Assembly (NCBI GenBank): GCA_021307315.1
Contig: JAJSPD010000009.1
Location: 744,001 to 808,000 of the forward strand
DNA: 64,000 bases
Origin: Bisporella sp. PMI_857
Lineage: Eukaryota; Ascomycota; Leotiomycetes; Helotiales; Helotiaceae
Direction of reading: 5' to 3'
How positions within the stretch are numbered: position 1 is the stretch's first letter; the number at the start of each line of letters is the position of its first letter. This document shows, piece by piece, positions 25,401-36,600 of this stretch. The notes beneath the pieces are model-generated. The model made no database searches and had not been told where the DNA came from. It saw nothing but the letters and a program-made list of their open reading frames with translations. The position numbers and the translations under genes are program-made.

Positions 25401-28400
25401 TATCTTTGGCTGAAATTCTAATGTTACCGATGCTTCCCCCAACATTGATATGTGCTTCAATGTTTTTGATTTTGACCAACGATAGAAGTCCCGGCCGATC
25501 GTCTTCAGGAAGATATTTCGCAACGGTAGAGAGCCTCCCTACCTCTTCGCCAAGTTCTGGCAGGTAACTTAAGTCTTCCAGGCTGTTAATCCGTATCTGA
25601 CAGTCGTCCATAGTCAATCTCAAGACCGAACCCTGCCTTCGTTGGCGTAAAAGAGTATCGAGGAGAATATCATCATCTTGATCATACTTGGATTTCGAAG
25701 GTGTGATTAGTGACAATAGTGTATCTAGATCCCTGTGTTCTGGCGTTTGCAGGAATTCAATCCTTGTGCCAATTATATCTATCGTGATGGCTGGGTCATT
25801 GTTCGCCATCTTGAGATGTGGCCCAGATAGCATGATCTTTTGGATTGCAGCTCCTAAGACGGCACCACGGCTAATGATTTTGATTGCAGAAGTTTCCACT
25901 CCAATGCTGCATTCAGTACCAATCAAATCGAGAACAAAACCTCCAATTCTGATATCGGCCTTTAGAGCCGAAGGCAATGACGTAGCCTCGGACGCTTCAA
26001 AACGTACGCCTCGAGCTTTGGGCTTGATAGGAGTGGTCGTCGTGACTGTGCTATTTGAAGCAATAGAACTGCCTAGATTCAACACACTGCTGAGTCCGCC
26101 AAACCAGCTGAAGGTTTCATCAAGTCTTTGAAGGTCAATAGAAACGTGCATAGGAAGCGTATTGACTTCTAAACGCTTGTCACTGGCTGTCCTGATATAC
26201 TTGACGGAAGCATCTATACCAGCAGATGCTCGAAGGTCCCTTGTAGAAGCACGCATCTGTAGACTAGCATCAAATGATAATATGTTTTCCTGTGCATAAC
26301 CAAAACTGAACTTCTTGAGCCGCAGTTCCGTCTCCGATCTGGATATTGAAGCACGGTTATCGACTGAAAGCCCATCAAGATTAAGTCGCAGAAGTACATC
26401 GGATTCGGGTGCGTGAATCCATGGTACACTATCTACTATATTAGTGCTAGTAACTAGTGCGCCATCGAGCCGATCCAAATACTGCAGTGATACTGTATCT
26501 GCACTAAAGCTCCAGTTTGGTGTTTCTTCTTTATTTTCTTCCTTTTGTGAATCACTCGTAATGGCTTCCTGCTTGATCGCCTCTTGTAGCCTTTGTGTGA
26601 GTCTCCAGAGAAGCCTTCCTACAGGGATGTCAAAGTGACTGAACAGATTCCTAACCATAACTTCTATGGTATTAGCACCATGTTCAACCTTTGGAGCATT
26701 TGAAATCTGAGCAGGTTGTGTAGCAAGGGATCTAGAGGGCGTACCGCCTCGGCCAGGGAGGTGAGTTGAAAAGGCACCGGGAAGATACATTGAGTCTGAC
26801 TCAGAAGCATTGCCATCAAAGCTGCTTTGAAACAGAATGTCGGTTTGTGAGATATCAGGATCCGCTTCAACCTTAGATCCTGGGAGGTATATTAAAATCT
26901 GATCGATGTTGAACAATTGCTTAAGCATTCGTGCGTCTTCATCGGTGGAGATAATAGAGCGTTCAGATACGGTGCTCGAGCTTTGTTGAATTGGTATAGC
27001 TTGCTGAGAATAAGTGGCCGATGATTTTGCGTCCTGCTGCGGTATAGCTCCAGAAAGCGGCAGCTGGGGTGGTCTAGATGCAGCAAGGCTGTACGTGGAA
27101 TCCGCGTGACGAGAAGTTTGCAAATCACTAACAAATTCCTGTTTTGTCTCTTTTCGGTTTTCTATTGGAGATAGTGATCCATCGCTTTCACTCCACTCCC
27201 CAGAGCGTGACCAGTCTCCAGATATCTTAGCTGGATGCGATGCATGAGACAGAGCGCTCATGTACATACTTTCTGCTTCTTCATGGCTGAACAAGCGCGA
27301 CTGAGTAAGGTCTTCTTCAGCCTCAGGGCTCGAGCTTCCAGATCCATCACTGCCTACGTTTGTGATGTCAGGCACGGGAGGCGACGCATCGTGGATGAAA
27401 TTGGTAGCCATAGCAGGTTGGACGGGAAGCGTTCCCTGTGACTGTGATACACGCCCTTCTGAAAACCTTGGGAGTACCCTAGCAGGCAATGTAGCAGATT
27501 GCAACACAGAACGAGCTACTCCAGTCTCGCTAGCATCAGGTCTGGGGTAGCTCAAAAGGTCTTGTGAAGTGGCAGCCATATGAACAGAGGCTTTCGGAGT
27601 AGATAGAGGAGATGCTTTCCAGCCTTCTTCGGCATGTCGTATGGATGACCTGGGTGACTTAAAACGCTCAGGTTGCTCAGGATCGTCGTAACGACCATCT
27701 GTAGCATGTTGAAGAAAAGTTGAACTTTGAAAAATATTGTCTCCAAATTCACTATCGGCAGTGGCGCTATGGCCCATAGATGGACTACCAGCTGCAACCT
27801 CGATATCTTCATCTTCTTCTGCCGCATCATCAAACCGGCCACCATCACTGACAACGACTGAAGCGTACAATGGAGCACTATCACTTGTTCTCCTTGATAT
27901 AGATGCTGTTGATGATTTACTGGATGAAGACCTTGTACTGAAAACAGGAGATGATGTTCCATCATAATGCTGATCAATACTTGTCACTGTATTCGTGAAT
28001 GACTGAGAGAGGTTCCTTTCCTCGAAGAAGTTGGATTGTGCCACTGAAGGCGACGACATCGTAGACGTTCTGGCAAGGCTGGAGAAAGTATTTGCCTCTG
28101 AGATTAAAGCTCCCCTAATTGTATTAAGGCATATCAGCCGTTTACCTTCTTTCAAGACAGGACCTGGTTGAGGGCTATCCGAAGCACTGATCGTTTCCAG
28201 ATCATGAGTAACACCCTCAACATCTACGTTATCTATCTTCAACTGGACTGTAACTGAATCTGCAGTATGCTGTGAAGATGATGCAGGTGGATCATGAGGT
28301 ATCCCCACATCCAAATTGATTGTTACGCCCGAGATCTTTATTGCAATCCGGTCAACAATCCCTTGAAGGACCCTGGCAATCCAGTCTGGAACTGATAGAG

Positions 28401-29069
28401 CGGTACCCGTGCCAACTGGTAAGCTGCCATCCTCACTCATCACGGACGAAGCAATATCTTCTTGAGTCTCCAGGAGCAGAGCAGCCTCCAGCTCCGCCTT
28501 CTCTCCCTCAGGCTCAGCCTGCAGAAATGATTCCGCGAGATCAGCTGCCGTTGGTAATTCAGAATCTATAGTCTCATCATCCTTTGATGAGGACCCTGGT
28601 CTAGCTCTATGTGATCCAGACTGACCCAGCTTTCCGCCTGATGCCCGTCGCTTTCTTTTCCGATCATGGTTTGTGTATTTATTGTCCTTCTCTTTAATAC
28701 GGATCTGGCACTCCACCCCCTCAACTTCTATGACTACGGGATCTCTAGTAATGTTAACCGGGACTGTCACTCGGAGTAGCAGGATGCGAGCCTTGACAAG
28801 TTCGAATGAGGTGGGCAGTTGCAGCAAGGCTTCTATTTTCTAGCAAAAATACTTAGCAGATTACACGCAGCATAGTAGGGAGGGAGGCGTACCCTTAAGC
28901 GTAGCCCAACATCCGCAAATTCGAACTTGTTCTTCTTTCCCCATGATATGTCGAGGTTTTGCAGGCCGAGAGCGTCTGTGTCCACGATTTCTAGTCGTGA
29001 GAGAGCGTAATGAAGTAATCGTTTTGGCATGGCGGAATTTGCCAAAAAGGACTGCAGATAGGATGCCAT
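22453..29069 (-). CDS. ATG2: Autophagy-related protein 2, lipid-transfer protein
   Basis: Rod-shaped bridge protein that moves phospholipids from the ER to the growing autophagosome membrane, working with Atg9 and Atg18. Three exons (28893-29069, 22522-28839, 22453-22470) give 2170 residues, typical for filamentous fungi. The N-terminal chorein-type segment is clear ([63 protein letters not shown]). The first ~700 residues include a long Ser-rich disordered insert. The conserved C-terminal ATG2 region includes [27 protein letters not shown] sequence, followed by [18 protein letters not shown]. The last exon encodes just five residues (KYKKH) and a stop. The ATG at 29,069 gives the family N-terminus; an in-frame ATG at 29,087 is less likely. 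Confidence 0.96.
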
Positions 29070-29883
29070 AGCTAAACGATCCAGCAAATAAGCTGCTCAA
29101 CTGTAGTTCCCTTGCGGTGCTAGGTAGGTCTGGTGCCCCAGGACTAATAAGTAAATGTTCCGTATACGCCTATTGCGAGCGCGGCGACGTAGGCTGATGC
29201 TCCAGTCGTACTTTCATATTTCATGAATCACAGAGTATCCCAAATAACCCAAATGCTCAAAGTTCATTGAAATCTCTCTGTGATGAAGTTACGAGCACGC
29301 ATGCTCTCCGGCAGATGAGATAGAGGGCAGGTGACAATTATGAATCGTCTCGCATGGTGTCAATGTCATTGGGCTAATCGATAAGACACCCCTGTCGGCC
29401 TAAGTCTGCGATGACATGTCGCAACGTGAACTTGATAATCACGTGTCAAAGCTTCCTCAATTGCAAAGACTAAAGATAGTACAAAGTTCGGAAAAGCATG
29501 ATGTACGAAAGATGGCAGAAAACTCTCGTATTCTTACAAGCCTCAACGTCGACGTTCACGTGAGAGCATACCAGTCCTCGCCCCAATATCCATCCGTGCC
29601 TTCAGTTGTATGCCACCTGGTATCCAGCCAACTCAGATATCCTAAACCCTGAGAACGCACCACTCCTGTAGAATCAGAGAAGTGCTACTCCTTTCCAATA
29701 AACGACCATATACAATATTAAGTAAGTACATTAGCATGCACGATCGCAACTTTCCCAATTCAAGATAGGTATCTTCATGTATAAACTCCTATGCTATCAC
29801 AGCGCCGGCTTTTTTTTATAAACAAATGAAATTCGTGAGTATTGTTGAGCTTGATTATTTAGAGAGGATATTTGAATACGGTG
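29070..29883. other. Intergenic region, ATG2 promoter side
   Basis: The gap lies between the ATG2 start and the 3' end of the histidine kinase gene. It contains the ATG2 promoter. A plus-strand frame at 29,416-29,652 shows no domain. I see no clear TATA box or repeat. Confidence 0.5.
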
Positions 29884-32800
29884 TTATGATGAAGAGCCAG
29901 AAACGCCATTTACCTGACGATGCAGTGTTGGCTCTGGTGTTGAGCTTTCCGTCGTAGTCGCTTCGGGGGTACTTTTGCGAGTCAACGAGGACGTTTCCGG
30001 CTCCTCGGGTATAGTAACAAACTTCTTTAGAACCTGCTTGAGGGCAGGTCGGCGGATAGGCTTGCTATTTTATGCATTAATATATTGCTTTTACGATACA
30101 GTAGATAGCTGAAATACCTTAAAAATTCGTCCATTCCAGAGTCATAGCATTGTTTAATATTGCTTTCTTCGGCAAAGGCTGTTAACGCCACGATGGGAGC
30201 GGAGTAACCCATTTGACGGATTAGACGGGTGGATTCTAGGCCATCCAGATTTGGCATCTAGAAGAATCAGTATTGACAAGCTAGACTCGGCTCTGGGCAT
30301 AGTTTACCTGAATGTCCATAAAGATAAGGTTGAAGTATTGTCCCCTGGACATACTCTCGCGGACCATATCATAAGCCTCCTGGCCATCCTTGGCCACCAC
30401 AACATCATATACATCCTCTAGCTTCAACATTCTAAAATAATTCATGTTAGCCAGATATTAGTGTAAACATGCGCTAAATAACACATACCGAAGCACAACT
30501 TCCTGGTTCACTAGGTTATCTTCTGCTACTAATACTCGGAGCTTTCTCCCGCTGTGTTTCGCAACACTATTCAAAACCTCGAGTTGATCATCGGCACTTT
30601 TAACGCCAGAGTTTGGACCAGGAGCTGCCGCAAAGAATGGCTGGCTCAAACCTACAAGACGAGGCTGCGTATCTTTCTGGAAGCCAATGGGGCCGGTGTT
30701 ATTAATAGCAGTCGATGTTTTTGGGCCGTCGGATGACAATCTTGTAGCATATTCATCTTGGGGTTGGGAGGAAATACTATTCGCACGAGATGCACCATGC
30801 ACATCGGAACTGCTAGTACTAGGCGCCCTCGATTTGACGTACTTTAATGGGATTTGCATGGTAAATGTCGTGCCAATACCCACAGAACTAACTAGAGAAA
30901 TACTGCCTCCCATCAAGCCAGCAAGCTGAGAGCATATGCTTAGTCCCAATCCTGTACCGCCATATTTTTTGCCTAGGAACTATAATTAGCACGAAGAAGT
31001 TTGAAAACGCCTTAGCCTAAAATTGTAGTGTTTCCGTGATATAACTTACTTAACCCAAGATCTCCCTGTACAAAAGGCTCAAACACTCGGTCTTGGAGCG
31101 AGTCGGGTATGCCTGGGCCTGTATCTTCGACCTCAAACTGAAAAAGGAGAGTTTTTGCATTGGATGGAGGAGGCGTGGGTGATCTTTCTCGAACTTGTAC
31201 ACGTGGTGTTGCGCTAGGGTCCATAGGATTGATGATTAGTGCCGTGCCTTTCGGTTTCTTTTGGTTGCTAGAGTTAGAGCCTTTGCGTGAAATGTCATTG
31301 GATTCCTTGGATCCAGTTCCATGACGACCACGAGGCTTTGATGACCCATGTTTTGACCCCGGCTTCGAACCATCATGAGAGCTTTGCTTTGATCCCATAG
31401 AATTTCGAGTACCATCGGATAGCGAAAGTTCGGCTTCTCCGAGACATTTGATCCGGACCTCAACTCTCCCACCTTCAGGTGTAAATTTCAGTGAATTTGA
31501 GACCAAATTGATTATTACTTGAAGGATCCTATGTTGGTCACCCCACAGAGACATGTCTTTCAAGCGTCCAACACCATTCGGTCCGAGCGCTGGTAGTTTC
31601 TTCTCATCGGTCACTTCAAGATCAGGACTAGTATCAGATCCAATAAATCTGACTTTGAAGTTGATCTTGCCGTCCCGGACTTGCTTGTCGAAAATTGTAG
31701 TAATTTGACTCTTGATATCGACCAAGCGAAATTCTTTCTCTTCCAGACTGACCTGTTGCCCGATCTGATTTTTACTGAAAGTTAGAAGGTCGTTAAGTAG
31801 ATGTAGAAGCAGATCTCCGGATTTATATACGACCTGCAACGACCGTTTGATCCTGGGAAGATCATCTTCTCCCATACACACAGCACACATTCCGAGGATA
31901 CCATTCAATGGAGTCTTCAGCTCATGCGAGATATTCGCAATGAAAAGGGTTTTACTCTCATTCGCTGCTTCTGCAGCTTTCTTGCTAAGCTCAAGCTCCT
32001 CTGTTCGAATCGCGACCTTTTCTTCTAAGCTAGTGTACTGTAGCAATAATTCTCTCGACATGGCATTAAAAGTGCTTGTGAGTTCAGAGACCTCATCTGT
32101 GATCCAGTGCTTGCGATCTGGCACTTCAGCAGGGATCTTAAAGACTTGCCTCCTTCGGTCAATGGTTCGTTCTTCCTGAGATCTTTTTCTCGTACGCCCA
32201 AGACGGCGTAAACGGATCAAGATACCCTTCTTCCTTCGCGGTGGGCTCCTTCTTTCCTCGTCCGGTGCGCCTTGCACAGATGCCTCCGATTCATAAGAAC
32301 TTTCGGCATCTTCACCGTATCCTGGAGGTGCTATGGACTTTTCAGTTGCATCACGCAGTCTCCGGATTGGCCTGACACTGTAATGAGCGATTGGGACAAT
32401 AAGTAGCAGAACTCCTCCAATAGTTCCAAATACACAAGCAAGGACGATACGTCTAAGCTTTGTGATTGGAGCCCAGGCTTCCGAATGACTTTGTTCGACG
32501 ATCAGAAGCCAATCGACCAGTGCACTCTGAGGTCTTGCGAATCCAACAGAAACGCTAACGTTATCCTCGTTGTGAGTTGATAGCATGCTACTGGCATTAT
32601 TTATTTCTGAGTTCCGAGTACTGAAGCCCTCTACGATCGCAGGATATTGTCTCTCAAGAAATACAGAAGCACCAGAGCGACTTAAATTTGCGTTGTATAT
32701 ATCGTGTCTCGATGATTGACCAGAAACTGGCGCAGGAGGAAAGACATATTTGACAGGAGCAGGACCTAGATCAGCGGGTGACGGGGAGTAATCTGCTGAC

Positions 32801-33692
32801 GCTGGTCTGTAGGTGGATCGAAATCGATTTCCCCGTCGATTCGGACCCACAATTAGAACAATTCCCGTGCTCGCCAGCCCTTCTCTTGACCGCATAACAG
32901 ATAGAAGAGAGTCAGCTGAAGCAACGACTGTCATAAACCCTAATACCACTGCCCGGTTTGTATTATCGACGATCGGTAAGGTCAGGGAGACCAGCGCAAA
33001 TGCTATAGAAGGATTAGTCCTTGCCATATCAAATATGGAAAAGGCTGGGAAATACAATCGTTGACTTGAAATGGACCAAGGATCAGGGCAGATGACGCAT
33101 TGAGTTGGATATCGCTGAAGGCCCAAGCTGTTGTTAGGCTTACAGAAGAGTCCATAGGGTCTGGTTGAAGGGTTCGATTGTAGGTTATGTTTGGATAGAG
33201 AGCCTCCGGGTACCCCAAGCCAGGATCGCCAAGTTTGTATGATGTGCCATTGTCATACTTTGTAGGTAAGGTGATGCCAGGAGATCCCAACTTCGCTGTC
33301 ACATTCAAAAGCCCATATCTATTACCAGTTTCATTGCGCGAGAATATTGTTACCTGAAGCAGTGATGAGAGCCCTCCATTGGCTAGAGCTCCTAAGACAT
33401 CGTTTTCTGCATTGGTCCAGTTCTGTGACGTTTGATTTCCTTTGTAGAAACTTCTGAGAGAACTCTGTATCAAAATTCGAGTAACAATAGTTGAGCATGT
33501 GGACTGTATGAGGAGCAGATCGGAAGCGACTTGCGCAGCCTTCAGACTAGCCGTTAAGGAAAGAGATTTCGAGGTTATGCCAACGACAAACTCATGATTA
33601 TTGATCCAGGAGGCTATGGACAAAACAGCAAGAGGTATCAGAGCGCCGAGCAGTACTAGCCCCGCGAGCTGCTCCCGTATGCCTATCCGCAT
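29884..33692 (-). CDS. SLN1-type hybrid histidine kinase (osmosensor)
   Basis: Membrane sensor that passes phosphate from His to Asp within one protein and then to Ypd1/Ssk1, feeding the HOG MAPK pathway; corresponds to Sln1 of yeast and group VI kinases (TcsB) of filamentous fungi. Six exons (33056-33692, 31050-33002, 30489-30972, 30308-30431, 30118-30257, 29884-30064) give 1172 residues. TM1 is at about 9-32. An N-glycosylation-rich extracellular sensor follows, then TM2 at about 398-420. HAMP halves flank a charged insert. The H box [15 protein letters not shown] carries His572. The N box is [17 protein letters not shown]; the G boxes are DTGPGIPD and [11 protein letters not shown]. The receiver domain has FMDIQMP with Asp1064 and a conserved Lys at about 1114. 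The 53-nt first intron mimics a frameshift in raw sequence. Confidence 0.95.
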
Positions 33693-35699
33693 CGCAAATG
33701 CCTCCTATTTATTCCTCAATCCCTTCATGTGCTGCAAAATTTTGATTATGTCGCATGCGATGAAGCTAGCAGGAGAGATAACCACGGCGCGCTGGCAAAC
33801 GCCAGGAGACGGCTAAATTAAAAGCGTCAGGATGTCGAGGCGCATGTCGAGATAGCACACACTCAGAGCCAGGGATTGCTTGGTAAATGAGCTCGATCAA
33901 GAATGAGTTGATATTCTCAACCAGGCTCTTGTGGGGTCGTTACTCGGAGAGGTCGGGCAATAGCACAAAGCGTTGGATTCTGTATGGGATTGCTAAGGTC
34001 CCAATTGCATGAGCCTTAAGCCAGTGGTCCGCCTTGTACTGGCGTGACTTTTGAATGGTGGAAGATTAAAGGCAGACTTGATGCTGTTGATACTGTCTTG
34101 TTTGGCGAGGAATCAACAAAGAGTCGTCGTCGTCTTCTCGTAATGTAATGCAGTACACAAGATTGCCGTCTTTAGGGCCGGGGCAGAGGCGAGACCGTTC
34201 TGCTTGTCGAAAGTCAAAAAAGGGGACCCCTGCCCTGGCGTCCAGGCCTGGAGCCCCAAATTTAACGAGCGAATCCCACGAGGAGAATGCCCAATCACCC
34301 TGGCCTTCATAAATTGAACTAGAACTTCATTTCATGAGAGATAATGCGATCTCAGCATTCAACAGCCATAAAGGTCCGGTGGCGGGAGCACGGCTAACAC
34401 TGCCCCCCCCCCCCCAACATTTCAAGAAGGACGAGAATCCTCAAGACTGATGCCATTCTGAGTTACGGGTTACTCTTTGCCTTGTTCCCCAAAACTAGCT
34501 TTTTGGTGCTCCCTTCTAAGGTTACCCTGCGCTAGGGTTACTCGAAAGCATATGAGAATATCCTCGTGAGCCAGTGTGGGAGATAATATGCTCCTTTTGT
34601 ATCAGGAATCTGAGCAAATTAAAATTTTGACTGTTCTTACCAATTGAGGTGCTGTAATGCGAGCTAAGGATGTCCTGGAGCCAACACAGGGTCTAACCAG
34701 CAGTTAAGTTCTGAGATAGAGAACAACTCTTCATAACACAAGCTATGAAACTGATGCCTTCAAAGGCTTACCCAGCAACACGATTACTGTTCGCAAACCC
34801 AATTTACGCTCAGCTGCAACTGTTAAATGTAATAGCAGCTTCAGATCTTGACCATGGATGAGCAAAGTTTATTGTTCAGCCTATGTGAATATCAAGAATT
34901 AAATGGTCAACAATGCACAGTGCATTATCTACCAATCTATGAGCAACGTTGAGTGAGCTTAAAGTGTCATATACAATAATATTGAAGCTAGTTCCTAATA
35001 TTCTAGTCATGCTTAAATCATTATATAATTGTTACACAATTGTCACGATCGTCCCTATTGCTGTCTACATTGAACATTATTTCGGTGCTCCTCGTGCTTC
35101 TAAATGGTTCTTGAAGGATAAGAATGCGATTTCTATCCACACTGATTTTGTGTCGTCACTTGCCATAGGCCAATCCATGAGTTTGGCCAGAATCGAACAG
35201 TCTAGGTTTAATCATTGTTATCCAGCGTGCAGCTACGATCTAAATAATAAATGCGGAACTATCGAACTGCAGGCGCTCTGCCTTTGAAACTTAAGATAAG
35301 AGTTTATCTCCTCTTTTAAGTATAGATTTAACTTGGACATTTTTTATCAGTATCTGGAGAAAGATTGCGAATAGTATAGTTGGAGTACTCGATTTTTATA
35401 AACTTGAACAATTAAAACCAAAATTTAGCATAAAGAATTATCAAAAGTAATTAGCAAATAGCAGGCTAAGATGACATATATTAATACATTTATTAAATGC
35501 AGACCGATTATGAAACAAACATTTGACCATGTACTCAAACGCTCCAAAGTTATCAGTAATGACACTCCCCACAGTATCGATAATTGTGCTTGAAATAAAA
35601 CCATAACCAGGGCAAGCTACCTTCCTACGGAGGAATATCTCCCCCTCCCCGTAACAAATATAATTGTCCAACTCAAGTACCTACAAATCAGGTTGGAAG
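33693..35699. other. Intergenic region, start of the AT-rich island
   Basis: The first ~700 nt are the promoter side of the histidine kinase gene. A poly-C tract lies near 34,405-34,417. From about 34,500 the sequence becomes AT-rich and gene-free. A plus-strand frame at 34,949-35,287 has no recognisable domain and no coding character that I can support. Confidence 0.5.
34405..34417 (+). repeat. Homopolymeric C tract
   Basis: A run of about 13 cytosines sits in the intergenic region upstream of the histidine kinase gene. It is a simple-sequence tract and its exact length may be prone to sequencing or assembly error. Confidence 0.8.
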
Positions 35700-35704
35700 A
35701 CTCT

Positions 35705-36600
35705 GGCAACCTATATACTTCCATGCACTGCAGCCCCAGGCGCAGCAGATGCGCCATTGTTTACCGTGTTTGCATGCCTCCGGTGGAGGCTGCGACTGAT
35801 TGGGTGAATGAGAACAAAGAGGGTTCGAAACGCCGAGTAAGGAAGGGGAAGAAATTTCCATAGATCGGAATAGCGATAAAATCGATGATACCATAGAAGA
35901 TCATCTCACCTGTGATGGACAACCTGTTCCCACCTTCCCTTAAGACCCAAGCAATAGGGAAGACCAACCACGCCAACACAAGAAGGCCGGCAAGGAGGGC
36001 ATAACGACTGCTTGTGACTAGGTTTCGCGCACGCTGCATCCCCCAAGACAAGAGGATATACGCAAGAATGAAGTAGGCGAAGAGGCCGAAGGCGAAGCAA
36101 CCCCACTTGTAACCTGTAGAGACAAGTGCACCACAAAGTCACAAGACCACCCAGATTTCTTACAAAGCTACGGCGAAAATAATAGTTGCCCAGCTGGTAC
36201 CGGTGAGCAAGAGATTCGCGATTAAGACGGGAGGCCATGCAAGGAGCCAGTAGATAGAATGGTCATAGAATATCTGTCTAGTCTGTTGAGGGTTTCTGCT
36301 GCTATTGAGATATTGTCAGAAAGGTGTATTGCCAAGATTCAGGGCCATTGTGAAGTAGGATATAAATCCAATGAAGGCAGCAATTGTGAACAGGCAATGG
36401 GAAATCCGTTCCAACCGCTGGGTAGAAGCCACAATCGCTGGGGAGCCGTCGCTGATTCCGTCACGTTCTGGTCTCCGAACAGTTTGTGGTTTGTTTCGTA
36501 ACAACGTCCAAGTAAGCCAAGACAAGAATGTCAGCTCCAGTACTGCTGTAACTGCCCGCAACCAATTAGATCCACTGACTGATAAAAGCCTGTTTACAGA
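35705..36600 (-). pseudogene. Decayed opsin-related protein gene (microbial rhodopsin fold, no retinal lysine)
   Basis: Read in one frame on the minus strand, the sequence matches the seven-helix fungal opsin fold: SVSGSNWLRAVTAVLE (helix A), FIGFISYFTMALNLG (B), TRQIFYDHSIYWLLAWPPV (C), a degenerate helix D, GALVSTGYKWGCFAFGLF (E), LAWLVFPIAWVLREGGNRLS (F), MIFYGIIDFIAIPIYGNFF (G). The Schiff-base lysine of helix G is Ile, and the helix-C proton acceptor Asp (in DWF) is Tyr, as expected of the non-pumping Hsp30/Yro2-like opsin-related proteins. Three in-frame stops interrupt it: TGA at 36,316-36,318, TAA at 36,160-36,162 and TGA at 36,139-36,141. The homology continues through the last two, so they are not in an intron. 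No convincing start codon is found upstream of helix A, and the frame may shift after MQTR near 35,757. I call it a pseudogene. Confidence 0.8.

Noticed and set aside
33003..33126. Apparent frameshift in the SLN1-type kinase near 33.0 kb
   Set aside because: A 53-nt intron (33,003-33,055) with GTATTT donor, CTAAT branch point and CTATAG acceptor joins the two frames exactly and gives [17 protein letters not shown].
36110..36170. Intron in the opsin relic with GTAAGA donor and CTCTACAG acceptor
   Set aside because: Splicing there would put the next exon in the wrong frame, and the translated region between the sites still aligns with rhodopsin helix D (EIWVV, GALVSTGYKWG).
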